Assembly (NCBI RefSeq): GCF_016463975.1
Contig: NZ_JAEMNX010000003.1
Location: forward strand, 62,001-126,000
DNA: 64,000 bases
Reading direction: 5' to 3'
DNA from: Marinomonas transparens
GTDB lineage: Bacteria > Pseudomonadota > Gammaproteobacteria > Pseudomonadales > Marinomonadaceae
This document shows positions 9,733 through 21,636 of the stretch, in pieces. The notes beneath the pieces are model-generated. The model ran no database searches. It saw only the letters and a list, made by a program, of their open reading frames with translations, and was not told the origin of the DNA. The translations under genes and the position numbers were made by a program. Position 1 is the first letter of the stretch. Each line of letters opens with the position of its first letter.

Positions 9733-9817
9733 AATCTATATCTCCAAATTAATATGCTATAAAAAATAAAGGATAGCCGAGCATATTTTCAGTTACCCTA
9801 AGCCAGCTAGTCTAACA

Positions 9818-10747
9818 TTAAATGCGAGTTAACTCACTGGTATTTACGAGTCGTTGAGGCTTAATAAAAGAAGCTTTTATTCGCCCTAGACCCAAAAAGC
9901 GCTGCGTGTCTTGATCGTATAATCTAACCGAACTTTCATCCTCAAAAGAGGTGGTATTCGCGATGCTACGACCATGCAGCATATCTTTTGTATCAGACGG
10001 CGACAATTCTACCTTATTCATATGCTCAACGGCAGTATCCATTGACATTAAATAACCATCTAATGTCGCCTCACCTCGCTCTGCTAAAGCCTCAAAATCT
10101 TCCAGAGACAACATGTTTTCTGGCTGATAACCAGCGGTTGAAATCCGATGTAAGGATTTCAAATGCGCACCACACCCCAACGCTTCGCCAATATCCTCAC
10201 CGATAGTGCGAATATAAGTCCCTTTTGTACATTGAATATCTAAAGTCAGTGTATCTTCGGTTCTTGCAACAAGCGTCAGATTAGCAACGGTGACACGCCG
10301 GCGTTTCCTTTCTATAACAATGCCCTGACGAGCATATTCATATAAAGGCTTACCTTCGTGTTTTAACGCAGAATACATGGGAGGAATCTGCTCTATCTCA
10401 CCGCGGAATCGGTCAAAAATCACTTCAAGCTCTTGCCCGGAGAGATTTGGAATCGCCGCTTCCGTCAACACATCACCTTCCCTATCTCCAGTTGTCGTTC
10501 TAATACCCAGCTGAATACAGGTTAAATAACGTTTATCGGCGTCTAATAAAAATTGCGAGAACTTGGTCGCTTCACCCAAACATAGTGGCAGCATGCCTGT
10601 TGCAAGAGGATCCAACGCGCCAGTATGACCCGCTTTCGCCGCTCGATACAAACGTCGGACTCGCTGTAATGCTTGATTGGAGCTTAAACCAATGGGCTTG
10701 TTCAGTAGAACGATGCCGTCTACCGAACGCCATTTTGTTTTTGACAT
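9818..10747 (-). CDS. truB: tRNA pseudouridine(55) synthase
   Basis: Makes the universal pseudouridine in the T-loop of tRNA. The 309-residue protein has GIVLLNKPIGLSSNQALQRV at the N-terminus and the catalytic motif HTGALDPLATGMLP containing the nucleophilic aspartate. KGTYIRTIGEDIG lies in the middle, and a PUA-like C-terminal part follows. It starts 10 bp after the rbfA stop, within the nusA-infB operon. Confidence 0.97.
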   Translation of the reverse strand: MSKTKWRSVDGIVLLNKPIGLSSNQALQRVRRLYRAAKAGHTGALDPLATGMLPLCLGEATKFSQFLLDADKRYLTCIQLGIRTTTGDREGDVLTEAAIPNLSGQELEVIFDRFRGEIEQIPPMYSALKHEGKPLYEYARQGIVIERKRRRVTVANLTLVARTEDTLTLDIQCTKGTYIRTIGEDIGEALGCGAHLKSLHRISTAGYQPENMLSLEDFEALAERGEATLDGYLMSMDTAVEHMNKVELSPSDTKDMLHGRSIANTTSFEDESSVRLYDQDTQRFLGLGRIKASFIKPQRLVNTSELTRI

Positions 10748-10756
10748 ACAGACCTA

Positions 10757-11146
10757 TTACTCGCCTTCGTTACCGTTTTTTGCCTGATCATCAAGAATAG
10801 CTTCATCAATAAGGCTCGACATGCGAGAACCATTGACAACACTTTCATCATAATGAAAACGCAATAACGGCATGACACGAAGCTTCACTTCTTTAGCCAA
10901 TCGACGACGTAAAAATCCTTTTGCACTATCTAATGCTGCCTGATTCTCTGCCAATACTTCTGGCTGATCGTCTTTACCAAGAACCGTGTAATAAATATCT
11001 GCATAACCAAGATCTTTTGCTACACGTACTTCGTTGACAGTAACTAACCCTAAACGCGGATCTTTTACTTCAAACTGGATCAAGGACGCCAGCTCCTTTT
11101 GGAGCTGGTCACCAATCCGACTAGTACGACTAAAACCGTCTGCCAT
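10757..11146 (-). CDS. rbfA: Ribosome-binding factor A
   Basis: A 30S maturation factor that acts on the 5' end of 16S rRNA. The 129-residue protein is a single KH-like domain: RTSRIGDQLQKELASLI at the start, VKDPRLGLVTVNEVRVAKDL in the middle, and the conserved LRFHYDESVVNGSRMSSLI near the end. It lies 12 bp after infB and 10 bp before truB. The short acidic tail (DDQAKNGNEGE) is less conserved. Confidence 0.97.
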   Translation of the reverse strand: MADGFSRTSRIGDQLQKELASLIQFEVKDPRLGLVTVNEVRVAKDLGYADIYYTVLGKDDQPEVLAENQAALDSAKGFLRRRLAKEVKLRVMPLLRFHYDESVVNGSRMSSLIDEAILDDQAKNGNEGE

Positions 11147-11158
11147 GATCTTGTCCTA

Positions 11159-13711
11159 TTAAAGCGTACGCGCAACTTCGACGGTTTCAAAAACCTCGAT
11201 TTTGTCGCCTACTTTGACATCGTTGTAATTTTTCACACCGATACCACATTCCATACCTTTGCTGACGTCGTTAACCGCATCTTTAAAGCGACGAAGAGAT
11301 TCAAGTTCACCTTCGTAAATAACAACGTCTTCACGCAGTACACGGATTTGCTTGTTACGGTACACGGTACCTTCAACAACCATACAACCAGCAATAAGAC
11401 CAAATTTAGGTGAATTAAATACATCACGCACTTCAGCCGTACCTTGGATATCTTCACGTAAATCAGGAGACAACATACCTGAAAGCGCTTGTTTCACGTC
11501 ATCGATAATATTGTAGATGACACTGTAGTAGCGAAGATCAATGCTTTCACGTTCGATAAACTGTTTCGCAGAATTATCGGCACGAACATTGAAACCAAAA
11601 ATTACCGCTTCAGAAGCCAAGGCTAACGTTGCGTCCGTTTCAGTGATACCACCAACACCGCTAGAAACAATATTCACCTGAACTTCGTCTGTATTCAGAT
11701 CCACCAAAGACTTAATCAAAGCTTCGAGAGAACCACGAACGTCAGCTTTAAGAACCACGTTCAAGGTACGAACTTCATCTTTACCCATTTCAGAGAATAG
11801 GTTTTCAAGTTTCGCTGTATGCTGGCGAGCGAAACGCACTTCACGGTATTTACCTTGACGGAAGTTAGCTACTTCACGAGCTTTACGCTCATCCGCTACC
11901 ACAATAAACTCTTCACCCGCTTCAGGCGTACCATCAAGACCTAAAATCTCAACCGGAATAGACGGACCAGCTTCGCTAATTGCTTTACCATTTTCATCCA
12001 ACAAAGCGCGTACACGGCCCATCTGTAGGCCAGCCAAAACGATATCACCTTTACGCAGGGTACCATTTTGCACCAATAAGGTAGCAACCGAACCACGACC
12101 ACGATCAAGGCGAGATTCAACAACAACACCCTTACCTGGTGAGCTAGGAACAGCTGTTAACTCAAGCACCTCTGATTGCAGTAGAATAGCCTCTAGAAGC
12201 TCTTCAATACCTTCGCCAGATTTCGCAGAAACACCAACAAACTGAATGTCACCACCCCACTCTTCTGGAACGACTTCTTGAGCAACCAATTCGTTTTTAA
12301 CTCGATCTAGATCCGCGCCTTCTTTATCCACCTTAGTAATGGCAACAACCATTGGCACATCAGCTGCACGAGCATGCTGAATCGCCTCAATGGTTTGCGG
12401 CATGACACCATCGTCAGCAGCACATACCAAGATAACAATATCAGTCGCTTTAGCACCACGAGCACGCATAGAGGTAAAGGCAGCATGTCCAGGAGTATCC
12501 AAGAAGCTCACCATTCCATGAGGCGTTTCTACATGGTAGGCACCAATATGCTGTGTAATACCACCAGATTCACCAGCCGCAACGCGAGTGGTACGAATAT
12601 AATCAAGCAATGATGTTTTACCATGGTCAACGTGACCCATTACGGTAACCACAGGTGCTCGCTTAATCGCTTCACCTTCGTAGTCAATGGCTTCAATCAT
12701 GTCATTTTCGACTGCATTTTCATCAATCAATACAACAGTATGACCCATTTCTTCGACGACAAGTGTTGCTGTATCTCGGTCAATTGTTTGGTTAATAGTC
12801 GCCATAGCGCCCATTTTAAACATAACCTTGATAACCTCAGCGCCTTTAACCGACATTTTTTCAGCAAGATCTGCCACAGTAATACTCTCTGGCAAACCCA
12901 CTTCATGAATAATCTTCGCTGTCGGCTTCTGAAAACCATGTTCTTGTTTCACAGAAGGTTTTTTGTGCTTACGACCTAACTTATTACGACGAGAAAACTC
13001 TTCGTCGCCATTTACATTAACGCGAGAACGCTTGTTGTCAGAACTATTGCGACCACGAGGTTTATTATTATCCCCATCCTGTCTCATAGGAGCACCCTTC
13101 TTACCTTTAGGTGCTACAGGCGATTTTTTACTGTCCATAGCTGGCTGAGACGTTTTCTTTGTCGCTTTAGGCTGTTGTGGCTTAGGTGCTTCCACGGGAG
13201 CTACCGCTTCTATATCAGAGGCCTTCGGCTCCACACTCTTCACACCTGAATCTGCAACAACATCACTAACAGAGGCCTCAGCACGGGCTTTTTCTTCCGC
13301 TTCAGCCTGCGCTTTCGCAGCCTTTTCAGCTTCCAACTTACGCTCTGCTTCCAGACGAGCAGCTTGCTCCTCTTCCAAACGCTTAGCCACTAACTCTTCT
13401 TGCTTCTGCGCATCATCTCCGGTGTCATCACGCTTAACATAAGTACGCTTCTTCTTCACCGCAACATTAACAGCTTTACCACCATCACGAGACAAGGTGC
13501 TGGTTTTTTTGCGCTGTAAAGTAATGCGCTGAGCACCTTCTTCTTCGCCATGTTGACGCTTCAGATAGTTCAACAATACTTCTTTTTCAACTTCAGAGAC
13601 TTCTTGGTTTTCACTCTTTTGAGGAAGACCAGCATCTTTCATCTGAGTTAGTAGCTTATCGACTGGCGTATTTACCAGCTCGGATAGTATCTTTACGGTT
13701 TGAACTGTCAT
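11159..13711 (-). CDS. infB: Translation initiation factor IF-2
   Basis: A GTPase that brings initiator fMet-tRNA to the 30S subunit. The 850-residue protein is of the long gammaproteobacterial form. It has an N-terminal IF2-N module ([19 protein letters not shown]), then a highly charged Lys/Glu/Ala-rich linker to about residue 250. A second IF2-N module follows, then the G domain with [23 protein letters not shown] and TKVD, then domains II, III and the fMet-tRNA-binding C2 domain. The low-complexity linker spawns long spurious frames on the opposite strand. Confidence 0.98.
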   Translation of the reverse strand: MTVQTVKILSELVNTPVDKLLTQMKDAGLPQKSENQEVSEVEKEVLLNYLKRQHGEEEGAQRITLQRKKTSTLSRDGGKAVNVAVKKKRTYVKRDDTGDDAQKQEELVAKRLEEEQAARLEAERKLEAEKAAKAQAEAEEKARAEASVSDVVADSGVKSVEPKASDIEAVAPVEAPKPQQPKATKKTSQPAMDSKKSPVAPKGKKGAPMRQDGDNNKPRGRNSSDNKRSRVNVNGDEEFSRRNKLGRKHKKPSVKQEHGFQKPTAKIIHEVGLPESITVADLAEKMSVKGAEVIKVMFKMGAMATINQTIDRDTATLVVEEMGHTVVLIDENAVENDMIEAIDYEGEAIKRAPVVTVMGHVDHGKTSLLDYIRTTRVAAGESGGITQHIGAYHVETPHGMVSFLDTPGHAAFTSMRARGAKATDIVILVCAADDGVMPQTIEAIQHARAADVPMVVAITKVDKEGADLDRVKNELVAQEVVPEEWGGDIQFVGVSAKSGEGIEELLEAILLQSEVLELTAVPSSPGKGVVVESRLDRGRGSVATLLVQNGTLRKGDIVLAGLQMGRVRALLDENGKAISEAGPSIPVEILGLDGTPEAGEEFIVVADERKAREVANFRQGKYREVRFARQHTAKLENLFSEMGKDEVRTLNVVLKADVRGSLEALIKSLVDLNTDEVQVNIVSSGVGGITETDATLALASEAVIFGFNVRADNSAKQFIERESIDLRYYSVIYNIIDDVKQALSGMLSPDLREDIQGTAEVRDVFNSPKFGLIAGCMVVEGTVYRNKQIRVLREDVVIYEGELESLRRFKDAVNDVSKGMECGIGVKNYNDVKVGDKIEVFETVEVARTL

Positions 13712-13737
13712 TAAGTTCCCCCTTATGTACTCAGATT

Positions 13738-15228
13738 TTATTCAGATTCAGCAAACCAAGGTGCACGAGCAGTCAAAATCAGACTTCCCGCACGCTCTTC
13801 TGTCATACCTTCAACTTCAAGCAATTCATCAACCGACTGTTCTGCCAAGTCTTCCATGGTAACTACACCTATGGAGGCTAGAACTAGAGCGAGATGATTA
13901 TCCATCCCTTCCATTTCCAATAAATCGGCAGCCGGTTTAGCACCATCTAATTGCTCTTCTGCTTGAAGAGCTTGATTCAACAATGCTTCTTTTGCTCGTG
14001 AACGCAATTCATTCACTAAATCTTCATCAAACCCATCAATGTCTAACATTTCTTCCATTGGGACATAGGCTACTTCTTCGAGTGAAGCAAAGCCTTCATC
14101 AACCATTTGGGCGGCTAAATCATCATCAATGTCTAATCCAGCAACAAACAGATCGATCATTTTCTGTGATTCTTCCTGCTGTTTCGCTTCGGCATCTTCA
14201 CTGGTCATCACATTTAAAGACCAACCAGTTAAGGTAGAGGCAAGACGAACATTTTGGCCATTACGACCAATTGCCTGTGCTAAATTATCACTCTTAACAG
14301 CAACATCCATAGAATGCGCATCTTCATCAATCACAATAGAATCTACTTCCGCAGGCGCCATTGCATTAATCACTAATTGAGCTGGATTATCATCCCATAG
14401 GACAATATCAACACGCTCACCATTCATTTCATTAGAAACCGCTTGAACACGAGCACCACGCATACCGACACAAGCGCCGATAGGATCAATACGACGGTCA
14501 TTTGTCTTAACTGCAATTTTTGCACGCAAGCCGGGGTCTCGTGAAGCGCCACGAATTTCAATCATTTCCTCAGAAATCTCAGGTACTTCTAAGCGGAACA
14601 ATTCAACCATAAAATTGGAATCATTACGTGACAGAATTAACTGTGGGCCACGACTATCATCACGAATCTCTAGTAATAACGCGCGCACACGGTCGTTCAT
14701 GCGAAAGCTCTCTCGAGAAATAAGCTGATCTTTAGGTAGCAATGCTTCAGCATTTTCACCTAAGTCTACAACCAAGCTATCACGAGTCACTTTTTTCACC
14801 TGACCGTGAACAAGTTTGCCCACTTTTTCACTATAGCGAGCAATCACTTTAGCACGTTCAGCTTCGCGAACCTTCTGTACAATCACTTGTTTTGCTGTTT
14901 GCGCAGCGATACGACCAAAAGCTTCCGACTCGACTTCTTCTTCGTAGACGCCACCAATAGCAATACCAAGGTTTTGCTCTTCAGAATCATCAATAGTTAA
15001 CTCAGAAGCAGGTGAAGAATAATCTTCATCGGCAACAATGTTCCACTGACGGTATGTAATGTAGTCACCTGTACGTTGATCAATAGAAACACGAATTAAC
15101 GCATCTTCTTCAAATCGACGTTTGGCAGCACTAGCTAAAGCAATCTCAACAGCTTCGAAAATAACTTGTTTCGGAACATCTTTCTCGTTGGAAACGGCTT
15201 CGACTACCAAAAGAATTTCTTTGCTCAT
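13738..15228 (-). CDS. nusA: Transcription termination/antitermination factor NusA
   Basis: Binds RNA polymerase, modulating pausing, termination and antitermination. The 496-residue protein has an N-terminal RNAP-binding domain, an S1 domain around residues 135-200 ([21 protein letters not shown]), and two KH domains containing [21 protein letters not shown] and [13 protein letters not shown]. Two acidic helix-hairpin-helix repeats sit at the C-terminus ([16 protein letters not shown] and [12 protein letters not shown]), the form typical of Gammaproteobacteria. It lies between rimP and infB. Confidence 0.97.
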   Translation of the reverse strand: MSKEILLVVEAVSNEKDVPKQVIFEAVEIALASAAKRRFEEDALIRVSIDQRTGDYITYRQWNIVADEDYSSPASELTIDDSEEQNLGIAIGGVYEEEVESEAFGRIAAQTAKQVIVQKVREAERAKVIARYSEKVGKLVHGQVKKVTRDSLVVDLGENAEALLPKDQLISRESFRMNDRVRALLLEIRDDSRGPQLILSRNDSNFMVELFRLEVPEISEEMIEIRGASRDPGLRAKIAVKTNDRRIDPIGACVGMRGARVQAVSNEMNGERVDIVLWDDNPAQLVINAMAPAEVDSIVIDEDAHSMDVAVKSDNLAQAIGRNGQNVRLASTLTGWSLNVMTSEDAEAKQQEESQKMIDLFVAGLDIDDDLAAQMVDEGFASLEEVAYVPMEEMLDIDGFDEDLVNELRSRAKEALLNQALQAEEQLDGAKPAADLLEMEGMDNHLALVLASIGVVTMEDLAEQSVDELLEVEGMTEERAGSLILTARAPWFAESE

Positions 15229-15256
15229 CCTTTTAGCCTCTCTTCAAGGTTAATTT

Positions 15257-15718
15257 TTAAAATTGTGGAACAACATTTGCCTTGTCAATTAGATCGACTG
15301 GCAATAAGTATTCTTCTTGATCAACACGGATAACGACATCTTCGTTCTCGATACCCATAAGCTGTCCTTTAAATTTACGGCGACCATCAAAAGGCACTCG
15401 TAAACGTAGGGAAACAATAGACCCCACATAAGCTTGATACTGAACCAAGTCAAAAAGTGGTCGATCTAATCCTGGAGATGAAACTTCCAGGTTGTATTCC
15501 CCAGTAATAGGGTCTTCAACATCTAGAATAGAACTCACTTGTCGACTGACTTGAACACAGTCCTCAACATCAATACCTTTCTCGGCATCAGTTTCAATAT
15601 ATATTCTCAGCACGGAATCTTTACCTAAAGATAAATATTCCATCCCCCAAAATTGAAAACCTAACCCTTCAACGACTGGTCGAATAAGTTCTTCTAAAAT
15701 CGTATATTTTGCTGACAA
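15257..15718 (-). CDS. rimP: Ribosome maturation factor RimP
   Basis: Assists assembly of the 30S subunit. The start is set at a TTG at 15718: GGAG lies 7 bp upstream, and the protein then begins with [21 protein letters not shown], as homologues do. The longer ATG-initiated frame from 15757 would add 13 basic residues with no ribosome site. Conserved blocks are [32 protein letters not shown] and the C-terminal SH3-like beta-barrel. It heads the rimP-nusA-infB operon. The metY tRNA that precedes it in E. coli is absent. Confidence 0.92.
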   Translation of the reverse strand: MSAKYTILEELIRPVVEGLGFQFWGMEYLSLGKDSVLRIYIETDAEKGIDVEDCVQVSRQVSSILDVEDPITGEYNLEVSSPGLDRPLFDLVQYQAYVGSIVSLRLRVPFDGRRKFKGQLMGIENEDVVIRVDQEEYLLPVDLIDKANVVPQF

Positions 15719-15807
15719 TCGTTTTCTCCGAAAACTTTTTATAAAACGCAGAAACAAAAAACGGGCTCAAGGCCCATTTCCATTTATAAACAGTAACAGT
15801 ACAGATA

Positions 15808-15830
15808 ACAAAAAACCCCATATAGGGGTT
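15808..15830 (-). terminator. Rho-independent terminator before rimP
   Basis: On the leftward strand AACCCC and GGGGTT form a perfect stem around TATAT and are followed by TTTTTTG. It lies 90 bp before the rimP TTG and may act as an attenuator of the rimP-nusA-infB operon or end the tRNA-Leu transcript. Confidence 0.75.
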
Positions 15831-16011
15831 CTCAGCACTCAACTCAATATACCTGAGAGAGCCCCCTTCAACTAAGAAGGTTGTCAATCCTGACACTCAA
15901 CACCAACAATAAACTGGTACAGATACCTAAAAGATATCTACCTGAAGAAAGACTAACAAATAGATCGCCTTCAACAAACCATATTACTCTGCATCAATAG
16001 CGCGGTATTAT

Positions 16012-16043
16012 ACACAAAATACAACACCAATTCAAGATTGGTG
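16012..16043 (-). terminator. Terminator-like hairpin overlapping the tRNA-Leu CCA end
   Basis: CACCAAT at 16025 pairs with ATTGGTG at 16037-16043. The right arm includes the encoded CCA end of the tRNA. Leftward RNA then reads a U-rich but interrupted run. Probably an intrinsic terminator of the tRNA. Confidence 0.5.
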
Positions 16044-16124
16044 CGGATGGGGGGACTCGAACCCCCACGAGCATAGCTCACCACCCCCTCAAGGTGGCGC
16101 GTCTACCAATTCCGCCACATCCGC
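16039..16124 (-). tRNA. tRNA-Leu (anticodon GAG)
   Basis: The leftward strand folds as a class II tRNA. The acceptor arms are GCGGATG and CATCCGC. The D-arm contains TGGTAGACG, and the anticodon arm CCACC-TTGAGGG-GGTGG gives anticodon GAG. A long variable arm (TGAGCTATGCTCG) and the T-arm GGGGG-TTCGAGT-CCCCC follow, with an encoded CCA end. It lies between secG and rimP, as in E. coli. Confidence 0.96.
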
Positions 16125-16178
16125 AAAACTATTTTACCGAACACAACCCAACGACTTTCCAAATATCAAAACCAAGCA

Positions 16179-16535
16179 TTACTCAGTGACAGGAAGGTCA
16201 GACCCAGTCGCTTTTTTATCACCTAGCTCAGGAAGCCCTACCGTTTCTTCAACCTGAGGAGCTGAAGGAACAAAATCAAGAGCCCCAGAAACACTTTTCG
16301 CTTGCTCGCTGGCAAAAAATGCCAAACCAAAGCTAGTCAAAAAGAAAACCAGTGCAAAAACTGCCGTCATACGGCCAAAGAAGCTACTACCGCCCTGGCT
16401 ACCAAACACAGTTTGAGACGCACCACCACCAAAAGAGGCACCCGCGTCTGCACCTTTACCTTGCTGCAATAATACCAACGCAATAATCGCTACTGCCGCC
16501 AATACATGCAAAACTAAAATAAGTGCTTCCATCAA
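16179..16535 (-). CDS. secG: Protein translocase subunit SecG
   Basis: Small inner-membrane subunit of the SecYEG channel. The 118-residue protein has two membrane helices (residues about 5-22 and 55-75). The conserved cytosolic loop between them reads LLQQGKGADAGASFGGGASQTVFGSQG. The tail is acidic and proline-rich. Its start lies directly after the tpiA stop with no spacer, implying coupled translation. Confidence 0.96.
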   Translation of the reverse strand: MMEALILVLHVLAAVAIIALVLLQQGKGADAGASFGGGASQTVFGSQGGSSFFGRMTAVFALVFFLTSFGLAFFASEQAKSVSGALDFVPSAPQVEETVGLPELGDKKATGSDLPVTE

Positions 16536-17285
16536 TTAACCTGCTGCTTTTACAATTGCTATAAATTCTTTTGCATCAAGTGATGCACCGCCAACCAGAG
16601 CACCATCTACATCAGGCATTTCAAATAAAGCCGCACTGGTTGATGCTTTAACACTTCCGCCGTACAAGATCTGAACCTTTTGAGAAACAGACAAAGACGA
16701 CTGAGCCAAAAAAGCCCTGATCTCTTGATGTACTTCCTGGGCCTGATCTGCGCTTGCGGACAAACCTGTTCCTATCGCCCAAACGGGTTCATAGGCAATA
16801 ACGACATTATTAAATGCATCAATACCGATAACATCAATAACGGCCTGAATCTGACGTATACAAACTGCGAATGTTTGCTCAGCTTCACGCTCTTGCAAAG
16901 TTTCACCAATACACAACATTGGCGTTAAGCCTGCTGCCAAGAGCGCTTTCGCTTTCGAAGCTATAAAGGCATCAGTTTCAGCATAGAGAGAACGTCGCTC
17001 AGAGTGGCCAATCAATACATACTTAACCCCAAGCTCAGACAGCATCAAAGCCGACACTTCTCCCGTATGAGCTCCTTGTTCTTTATCGCTAACATTTTGC
17101 GCAGCAAGAACAAGATCACTTTCGCCAATAAGTTCAGACACCATGGACAAATATGGGAAAGAAGGAGAAACAACCACTTCAGAGTTAGCATTTTTCATCT
17201 CAAGCAAGCCATTCACAAGAGACAAAATCGACTCTTTTGAGCCATTCATTTTCCAGTTTCCAGCTACGATCTTTTGACGAGTCAT
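16536..17285 (-). CDS. tpiA: Triosephosphate isomerase
   Basis: Interconverts dihydroxyacetone phosphate and glyceraldehyde 3-phosphate. The 249-residue TIM barrel has AGNWKMNGS with the catalytic lysine, IGHSERR with the catalytic histidine, AYEPVWAIGTG with the catalytic glutamate, and the phosphate-binding YGGSVK. It lies between glmM and secG, the common gammaproteobacterial order, with a 94-bp gap after glmM that probably contains its promoter. Confidence 0.98.
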   Translation of the reverse strand: MTRQKIVAGNWKMNGSKESILSLVNGLLEMKNANSEVVVSPSFPYLSMVSELIGESDLVLAAQNVSDKEQGAHTGEVSALMLSELGVKYVLIGHSERRSLYAETDAFIASKAKALLAAGLTPMLCIGETLQEREAEQTFAVCIRQIQAVIDVIGIDAFNNVVIAYEPVWAIGTGLSASADQAQEVHQEIRAFLAQSSLSVSQKVQILYGGSVKASTSAALFEMPDVDGALVGGASLDAKEFIAIVKAAG

Positions 17286-17379
17286 ATTCTAACCCCCTAA
17301 ATTCGAGGCGCCTATTCTATGGAAAGCCCCCATTGGTTTCAAGTACTTATTTTGCTCCACTCCTTTAAAGTAAGGCATA

Positions 17380-18726
17380 TTAAGACATTTTTTGAGAAAC
17401 AACTTCATTCACCTGCTCAACCAGATAGTCAACCAGCTCATCCACTGTCTTATCATCCCGGCCCTCTACCATCACTCGAATGAGAGGTTCAGTTCCAGAA
17501 GCCCTAAGCAGCACTCGACCTAAACCATTTAAACGTTCATTGGCAACAGAAATAGCCTTTTGCAAAGCCGGCTCCTCATTCGGTATAAAGCGCTTCGCCA
17601 CACGAATATTTTTTAATTTTTGAGGAAACTTAACCAACCCAACTAAGAGCTCATCCAAAGTTTTCTCTTCTTCAATCATCGCCCTGAGCACTTGCAACGC
17701 AGCGACAATACCGTCTCCTGTTGTGGTAATGGAACGACATACAATATGACCTGATGGCTCACCACCTAATACCCAACCATGCTGCACTAGCTTTTCATTA
17801 ACATACCTATCACCAACAGCTGCACGACTAAAGCCAATACCACTTTCAGAGAAAGCTAGTTCCAAGCCGAAGTTACTCATCAGAGTACCTACAACACCGC
17901 CACTAAAGCGGCCTGTTTGCATCAGGTGATTAGCAATAATGTATAAAATATCATCCCCATCACGTACCACACCATGTCGATCAACAAGGATCAAACGATC
18001 CCCGTCACCATCTAAAGCAATCCCTATATCGGCCTTTTCAGCTAATACATTTTTACGCAGTAACTCAGGTTTAGTCGCACCACTGGTTTCATTGATATTA
18101 AGGCCATCTGGATTTGCACCTATAATAACGACATCCGCACCCAATTCAGAAAACACTCGTGGCGCCACATGGTAAGTTGCACCATCCGCACAATCGACAA
18201 CAATTTTTAATCCGCTCAACTGCAAGCCAATTGGAAAAGTGCCCTTACAATATTCAATATAACGACCAGCCGCATCATCAACCCGCTTAGCACGGCCAAT
18301 ATGATTAGATTCAACCACCTCCATTGGTTGCTCTAAGTAATATTCAATGCGTTCTTCAAGTTCGTCTGATATTTTGCCACCTTCAGCGGAGAAAAACTTA
18401 ATGCCATTGTCCGTATAAGGGTTGTGCGACGCACTAATTACAATCCCCGCACTCGCCCTAAAAGTACGCGTTAAATAAGCAATGGCAGGGGTCGGCATAG
18501 GCCCAACCAAACGCACATCAACGCCTGCTGCAACAATTCCAGATTCAAGCGCCGACTCAAACATATAACCCGATATGCGAGTATCTTTTCCGATAAGAAT
18601 CTTTTTACCATGTTCTTTAAAAACCTGGCCCGCTGCCCAACCAAGCTTAAGCATAAACTCTGGTGTAATAGGCGTTACGCCTACCTTGCCTCTAATTCCA
18701 TCTGTACCAAAATACTTACGCATCAA
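17380..18726 (-). CDS. glmM: Phosphoglucosamine mutase
   Basis: Converts glucosamine 6-phosphate to glucosamine 1-phosphate for UDP-GlcNAc, peptidoglycan and LPS synthesis. The 448-residue protein has [10 protein letters not shown] at the start, [16 protein letters not shown] with the phosphorylated catalytic serine, DGDGDR for metal binding, GGEPSGH for sugar binding, and [12 protein letters not shown] for phosphate binding. Its ATG overlaps the folP stop by 4 bases, giving translational coupling. Confidence 0.98.
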   Translation of the reverse strand: MMRKYFGTDGIRGKVGVTPITPEFMLKLGWAAGQVFKEHGKKILIGKDTRISGYMFESALESGIVAAGVDVRLVGPMPTPAIAYLTRTFRASAGIVISASHNPYTDNGIKFFSAEGGKISDELEERIEYYLEQPMEVVESNHIGRAKRVDDAAGRYIEYCKGTFPIGLQLSGLKIVVDCADGATYHVAPRVFSELGADVVIIGANPDGLNINETSGATKPELLRKNVLAEKADIGIALDGDGDRLILVDRHGVVRDGDDILYIIANHLMQTGRFSGGVVGTLMSNFGLELAFSESGIGFSRAAVGDRYVNEKLVQHGWVLGGEPSGHIVCRSITTTGDGIVAALQVLRAMIEEEKTLDELLVGLVKFPQKLKNIRVAKRFIPNEEPALQKAISVANERLNGLGRVLLRASGTEPLIRVMVEGRDDKTVDELVDYLVEQVNEVVSQKMS

Positions 18727-19556
18727 ACTTCTCTCTCAATACGAGACATTAATTCCAACATTTCAACATGTGGCTTAACATCATGAACCCTAAAAATTCG
18801 AGCACCCTTGGTATAGGCTGCCGCATTTGCTCCCATTGTTCCATACAAGCGCTGATCAACAGGTAAATTTAAAACATCGCCAATCATGGTCTTTCTCGAA
18901 ACACCTATAAGCACGTCAAAACCCAATCGCTTAAAATGCTCAGTATGACTAAGTAAAACGAGGTTATGTTCTAGAGATTTTCCAAAGCCAATACCCGGAT
19001 CCAAAATCAAACGAGACCGCTCAACCCCTGCCGCTTCGCATACTACTACTCGAGACATCAAGTAATCAGACACATCAGCAACAACAGAGGAATAATCAGG
19101 CTTTACCTGCATAGTTTGAGGTACGCCCTTCATATGCATTAAGCAAATAGGCAAATCCGCTTGAGCAGCGGCCTCTAGCGCCCCTGCACGCTCTAAAGCT
19201 CGAACATCATTTATTAACCCCGCACCTAAAGTGGCTGATTCACGAATCACTTCCGGCGTACTTGTATCAACAGATACAATGATGTCAAAACGCTCTTTTA
19301 TCGCTTCCAGAACAGGTAAAACACGATCTAACTCCTGAGACATGGTTACTGGCGTCGCACCAGGTCGAGTCGACTCTCCCCCGACATCTATTATGCTAGC
19401 GCCTTCTCGAATCATTTTTTGAGTTTGAAAAAGAGCAGAATCTAGAGAAGAAAAAGACCCACCATCAGAAAATGAGTCAGGGGTGACATTCAGTATCCCC
19501 ATAACATGAGGAAGGGACAAGTCAAGCGACTTGTCCCCAAAGAGCATTAACGACAT
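18723..19556 (-). CDS. folP: Dihydropteroate synthase
   Basis: Condenses p-aminobenzoate with dihydropterin diphosphate in folate synthesis; it is the sulfonamide target. The 277-residue TIM barrel has [27 protein letters not shown], and the later motifs [22 protein letters not shown] and IGVSRKTMI. It lies 35 bp after ftsH and overlaps glmM by 4 bp. Confidence 0.97.
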   Translation of the reverse strand: MSLMLFGDKSLDLSLPHVMGILNVTPDSFSDGGSFSSLDSALFQTQKMIREGASIIDVGGESTRPGATPVTMSQELDRVLPVLEAIKERFDIIVSVDTSTPEVIRESATLGAGLINDVRALERAGALEAAAQADLPICLMHMKGVPQTMQVKPDYSSVVADVSDYLMSRVVVCEAAGVERSRLILDPGIGFGKSLEHNLVLLSHTEHFKRLGFDVLIGVSRKTMIGDVLNLPVDQRLYGTMGANAAAYTKGARIFRVHDVKPHVEMLELMSRIEREV

Positions 19557-19591
19557 GAAAAAGCCAGATCAAAAATTATCAACACAAATCA

Positions 19592-21577
19592 CTACTCACC
19601 AGCAGGCTTAGATGATGAAGCTTGATTAGGCGCACTGCCAAGGTCTTCAGATCCTGAAGGAGAATCCATTCCTGAAGAATTTTCTTCAGCGATACCCTCT
19701 TCCTTCCCGTCATCATCTTTAGGTTTATTTACACTAGGGTCTGACCAGCCTTCTGGAGGAGATGGCTGTTTACCATCCATAATTTCTTTAATTTGCTTGG
19801 CATCAATCGTTTCATATTGCATCAAGGCTTCCGCCATAACTTCTAACTTAGCACGATTATCTTCCAATATTTGTGTCGCTGTGGCATAACAACGAGTAAT
19901 AATATCCTGCACTTCAGCATCAATAATCTTACCCGTCTCTGGAGAAAAGTAGTTCGCTTTACTTCCCGTTGGCCCAGTTATATAGCTCCCGCTATTATCA
20001 TCTTCTTCATAAGCAAATGGCCCTAATTTCTCAGATAATCCCCACTTAGTGACCATATTACGAGCAATACTTGTAGCTCGCTCAATATCATTAGATGCAC
20101 CGGTAGAAACACCATCAAAACCATGAATCATTTCTTCGGCAATACGGCCACCATAAAGGCTACATACTTGACTCTCAAGACCACGTTTACTGACACTGTA
20201 TTTATCTTCTTCAGGTAAATACATGGTGACACCTAAAGCCCGGCCACGAGGAATAATCGACACTTTATAAACAGGGTCATGCTCAGGCATGAGATAACCA
20301 ATAATAGTATGCCCTGCTTCGTGATAAGCCGTATTAAGCTTCTCTTCTTCTTTCATCACCATGGTTTTACGCTCAGCGCCCATGAGGATTTTATCTTTTG
20401 CTAGCTCCAGCTGCTCCATATTCACCAAGCGGCGATTGGAGCGAGCGGCAAACAAGGCTGCCTCATTAACCAAGTTAGCTAAATCCGCACCAGAGAACCC
20501 AGGTGTACCACGGGCAATGTTTTTAGGCTCTACATCGTCATCACATGGCACTTTACGCAAATGCACCTTCAAAATTTGCTCACGTCCACGAATATCAGGC
20601 AAACCAACTTGCACTTGACGGTCAAAACGACCTGGACGCAACAATGCAGGATCCAATACATCGGGGCGGTTAGTCGCTGCGATAACAATAATCCCCTCGT
20701 TACCCTCAAAACCATCCATCTCGACAAGCAATTGGTTTAACGTTTGCTCACGTTCATCGTTACCGCCGCCCATACCGGAACCACGATTACGACCAACCGC
20801 ATCGATCTCATCAATAAAAATAATGCAAGGAGCGTGCTTTTTAGCTTGCTCAAACATGTCACGTACACGAGAGGCACCCACACCCACAAACATCTCAACA
20901 AAATCTGAACCAGAAATAGTAAAGAAAGGCACCTTAGCTTCACCAGCAATCGCTTTCGCTAGCAAGGTTTTACCTGTACCTGGAGGGCCGCACATCAAAA
21001 TACCGCGAGGAATCTTGCCCCCTAATCGCTGAAACTTACTCGGCTCACGTAAGAAGTCGACTAACTCTTCAGTATCTTCTTTTGCTTCATCACAACCAGC
21101 CACATCAGCAAAGGTGGTTTTAATTTGATCTTCAGGCAACAGGCGCGCTTTAGATTTACCAAACGACATTGGTCCACCCTTACCACCACCGCCACCTTGC
21201 ATTTGGCGCATGAAGAACATGAAAATTGCAAGAATAAGCAGAATAGGAAAACTCGCCACCAACAACTGAGTCCAGATGCTTTGCTGTTCAGGCATACGCC
21301 CTTCAACAATGACATTATTGCTAAGCAGATCATCCATTATTTTAGGATCTGCCGCTGCAGGACGAACAGTATCAAAAGTATCGCCACTGGTACGGCTACC
21401 ACTAATGGTATAGCCATCCACAATCACTCTAGCGATACGACCGTCGTGTACCTCTTTGACGAACTCAGAATAAGAGATACGATTGGTATCCGGCGTTGTA
21501 TTAAAGTTGTTGAATACAGTTAACAGTACAGCCGCAATAACCAGCCACAACAGTATATTTTTTAGCATATCGTTCAA
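19592..21577 (-). CDS. ftsH: ATP-dependent zinc metalloprotease FtsH
   Basis: Membrane-anchored AAA protease that degrades unassembled membrane proteins and short-lived regulators. The start is set at a TTG at 21577, which follows AGAGG by 7 bp and yields [14 protein letters not shown], matching homologues; the frame also extends to a GTG at 21583. There are two membrane helices (residues about 5-20 and 105-125), Walker [14 protein letters not shown], Walker B IIFIDEID, the second region of homology RPGRFDRQV, and zinc-site HEAGH. The tail is acidic, Ser/Gly-rich and longer than the core. Confidence 0.96.
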   Translation of the reverse strand: MNDMLKNILLWLVIAAVLLTVFNNFNTTPDTNRISYSEFVKEVHDGRIARVIVDGYTISGSRTSGDTFDTVRPAAADPKIMDDLLSNNVIVEGRMPEQQSIWTQLLVASFPILLILAIFMFFMRQMQGGGGGKGGPMSFGKSKARLLPEDQIKTTFADVAGCDEAKEDTEELVDFLREPSKFQRLGGKIPRGILMCGPPGTGKTLLAKAIAGEAKVPFFTISGSDFVEMFVGVGASRVRDMFEQAKKHAPCIIFIDEIDAVGRNRGSGMGGGNDEREQTLNQLLVEMDGFEGNEGIIVIAATNRPDVLDPALLRPGRFDRQVQVGLPDIRGREQILKVHLRKVPCDDDVEPKNIARGTPGFSGADLANLVNEAALFAARSNRRLVNMEQLELAKDKILMGAERKTMVMKEEEKLNTAYHEAGHTIIGYLMPEHDPVYKVSIIPRGRALGVTMYLPEEDKYSVSKRGLESQVCSLYGGRIAEEMIHGFDGVSTGASNDIERATSIARNMVTKWGLSEKLGPFAYEEDDNSGSYITGPTGSKANYFSPETGKIIDAEVQDIITRCYATATQILEDNRAKLEVMAEALMQYETIDAKQIKEIMDGKQPSPPEGWSDPSVNKPKDDDGKEEGIAEENSSGMDSPSGSEDLGSAPNQASSSKPAGE

Positions 21578-21636
21578 GAGCACACCTCTTAACGGTTATT
21601 TTTAATGTAGCCAGTATAATACCAGAACATCTCTCA

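Noticed and set aside
10585..14380. Many open frames on the plus strand opposite infB, rbfA and nusA
   Set aside because: They are antisense shadows of well-conserved genes, without ribosome sites or recognisable products.
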